A DNA stretch of 5,747 nucleotides, taken from the NCBI GenBank assembly GCA_002439735.1, contig DJPG01000093.1, positions 2,403-8,149 on the forward strand, given 5' to 3'. Within the stretch, counting starts at the first letter, position 1, and every line of letters begins with the position of its first letter. The notes beneath the pieces are model-generated. The model searched no databases, had not been told where the DNA came from, and worked only from the letters and a program-made list of their open reading frames with translations. Positions 4,950 to 5,747 of this stretch are shown in pieces. The position numbers were made by a program, and so were the translations under genes. This stretch comes from Firmicutes bacterium UBA6418 (GTDB lineage: Bacteria; Bacillota; Clostridia; Peptostreptococcales; Anaerovoracaceae).

Positions 4950-5747
4950 ATGCATCAAGGGATCATCAACCAGATTATCGGTCCAGTCATTGATATTAAA
5001 TTTGAAGAAGGTGAGCTACCTGCGCTTTTGAACGCGATCAGGATTCCGCACGAAGGCACAGATGTGATGGCAGAAGTCGCGCAGCATATCGGTGATGATA
5101 TCGTTCGCTGTGTGGCACTGTCTTCGACGGACGGGCTGACCCGCGGAATGGAAGCGCTGGATACCGGCGCGCCGATCACCGTGCCGGTCGGCGATGAAGT
5201 TCTTGGCAGGCTCTTCAACGTCATGGGACAGACCATCGATGAAAAGGGACCGGTTCACACAACCAAGACATCACCGATCCATAAGCCTGCGCCGTCCTTT
5301 GAAGACCAAAATACAAAATCAGAAATTTATGAAACCGGCATCAAGGTCATTGACCTGCTTGCTCCCTATGCAAAAGGCGGAAAAATCGGCCTTTTCGGCG
5401 GTGCGGGTGTCGGTAAGACGGTTCTGATTCAGGAACTGATTCATAATATTGCAACCGAGCACGGCGGATATTCCGTGTTTACAGGCGTCGGCGAACGCAG
5501 CCGCGAGGGCAATGACCTTTGGATCGAAATGCATTCCGGCGGCGTTATTGACAAAACCGCACTCGTGTTCGGGCAGATGAATGAAGCTCCCGGAGTGCGT
5601 ATGCGTGTCGGTCTCACGGGGCTTACAATGGCAGAATATTTCCGCGACGTAAGTCATAAGGACGTGCTTCTTTTTATCGATAATATTTTTCGCTTTATAC
5701 AAGCAGGCAGCGAAGTTTCAACTTTGCTCGGCCGTATGCCCTCCGCC
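4950..5747 (+). CDS. atpD: F0F1 ATP synthase subunit beta, N-terminal 266 codons (cut by the window edge)
   Basis: Beta carries the catalytic sites that make or split ATP. The visible part covers the N-terminal beta-barrel (about 1-75, with IINQIIGPVIDIKF near the start) and the first half of the nucleotide-binding domain: IYETGIKVIDLLAPYAKGGK (126-145), Walker A GGAGVGKT (150-157), GERSREGND (181-189) with the catalytic Glu182, and Walker B VLLFID (239-244) followed by the conserved NIFRF and LLGRMPSA. No residue looks wrong. The C-terminal region with DELSEED is outside the window. The start is ATG 4950 with AGGAGG (4937-4942) 7 bases upstream, and the gap from atpG is 34 bases. The frame is open to the last base. 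Confidence 0.97.
   Translation, partial: MHQGIINQIIGPVIDIKFEEGELPALLNAIRIPHEGTDVMAEVAQHIGDDIVRCVALSSTDGLTRGMEALDTGAPITVPVGDEVLGRLFNVMGQTIDEKGPVHTTKTSPIHKPAPSFEDQNTKSEIYETGIKVIDLLAPYAKGGKIGLFGGAGVGKTVLIQELIHNIATEHGGYSVFTGVGERSREGNDLWIEMHSGGVIDKTALVFGQMNEAPGVRMRVGLTGLTMAEYFRDVSHKDVLLFIDNIFRFIQAGSEVSTLLGRMPSA

Noticed and set aside
5319..5702. 127-codon - strand open frame opposite atpD
   Set aside because: It is opposite the Walker A to Walker B region of beta, where the + strand is clearly coding.
1..5747. CRISPR arrays, insertion sequences, tRNA or rRNA genes
   Set aside because: No repeat-spacer arrays, transposase-like frames, terminal inverted repeats or tRNA/rRNA-like sequences were seen on either strand.

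Overview
The window is the promoter-proximal part of a bacterial F-type ATP synthase operon, read entirely on the + strand: atpB (a), atpE (c), atpF (b), atpH (delta), atpA (alpha), atpG (gamma) and the first 266 codons of atpD (beta), which runs off the right edge. The order F0 genes, then delta-alpha-gamma-beta, is the usual bacterial one, so epsilon (atpC) would be expected just outside the window. Strong AGGAGG ribosome binding sites, the gene order, the AtpB and AtpE sequence style, and a cell-surface-type protein tail upstream suggest a Gram-positive anaerobe of the Clostridia (Bacillota). That placement is inference, and no species can be named.

Layout: bases 1-117 are the last 38 codons of an unrelated protein, probably the C-terminus of a surface protein with fibronectin/Ig-like repeats. 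A strong GC hairpin at 171-194 probably separates it from the atp operon. The 327-base gap 118-444 contains that hairpin, a good sigma-A-like promoter (TGGACT, 17 bases, TATGAT), and a transcribed leader of about 130 bases. The leader has a 13-bp hairpin followed by a T-rich stretch (attenuator-like), a 43-codon candidate leader ORF running through the hairpin and overlapping the atpB start, and the atpB ribosome binding site. No atpI-like gene lies between the hairpin and atpB.

The seven atp genes are tightly packed: gaps or overlaps are +12, +43, -19, +15, -8 and +34 bases. The two larger gaps, after atpE and after atpG, each have a compact hairpin at the stop codon. Together the genes encode the membrane ion channel and rotor (a, c), the peripheral stalk (b, delta), the catalytic hexamer (alpha, beta) and the central shaft (gamma). 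They couple ion flow across the cytoplasmic membrane to ATP synthesis or hydrolysis. All catalytic motifs that can be checked are intact.

I do not see a new multi-gene system here. What deserves a second look is the atpB leader (hairpin, Arg-rich small ORF, GTG start), the mixed ion-binding signature of subunit c, the rearranged acidic residues of subunit a, and the hairpins at the atpE and atpG ends.
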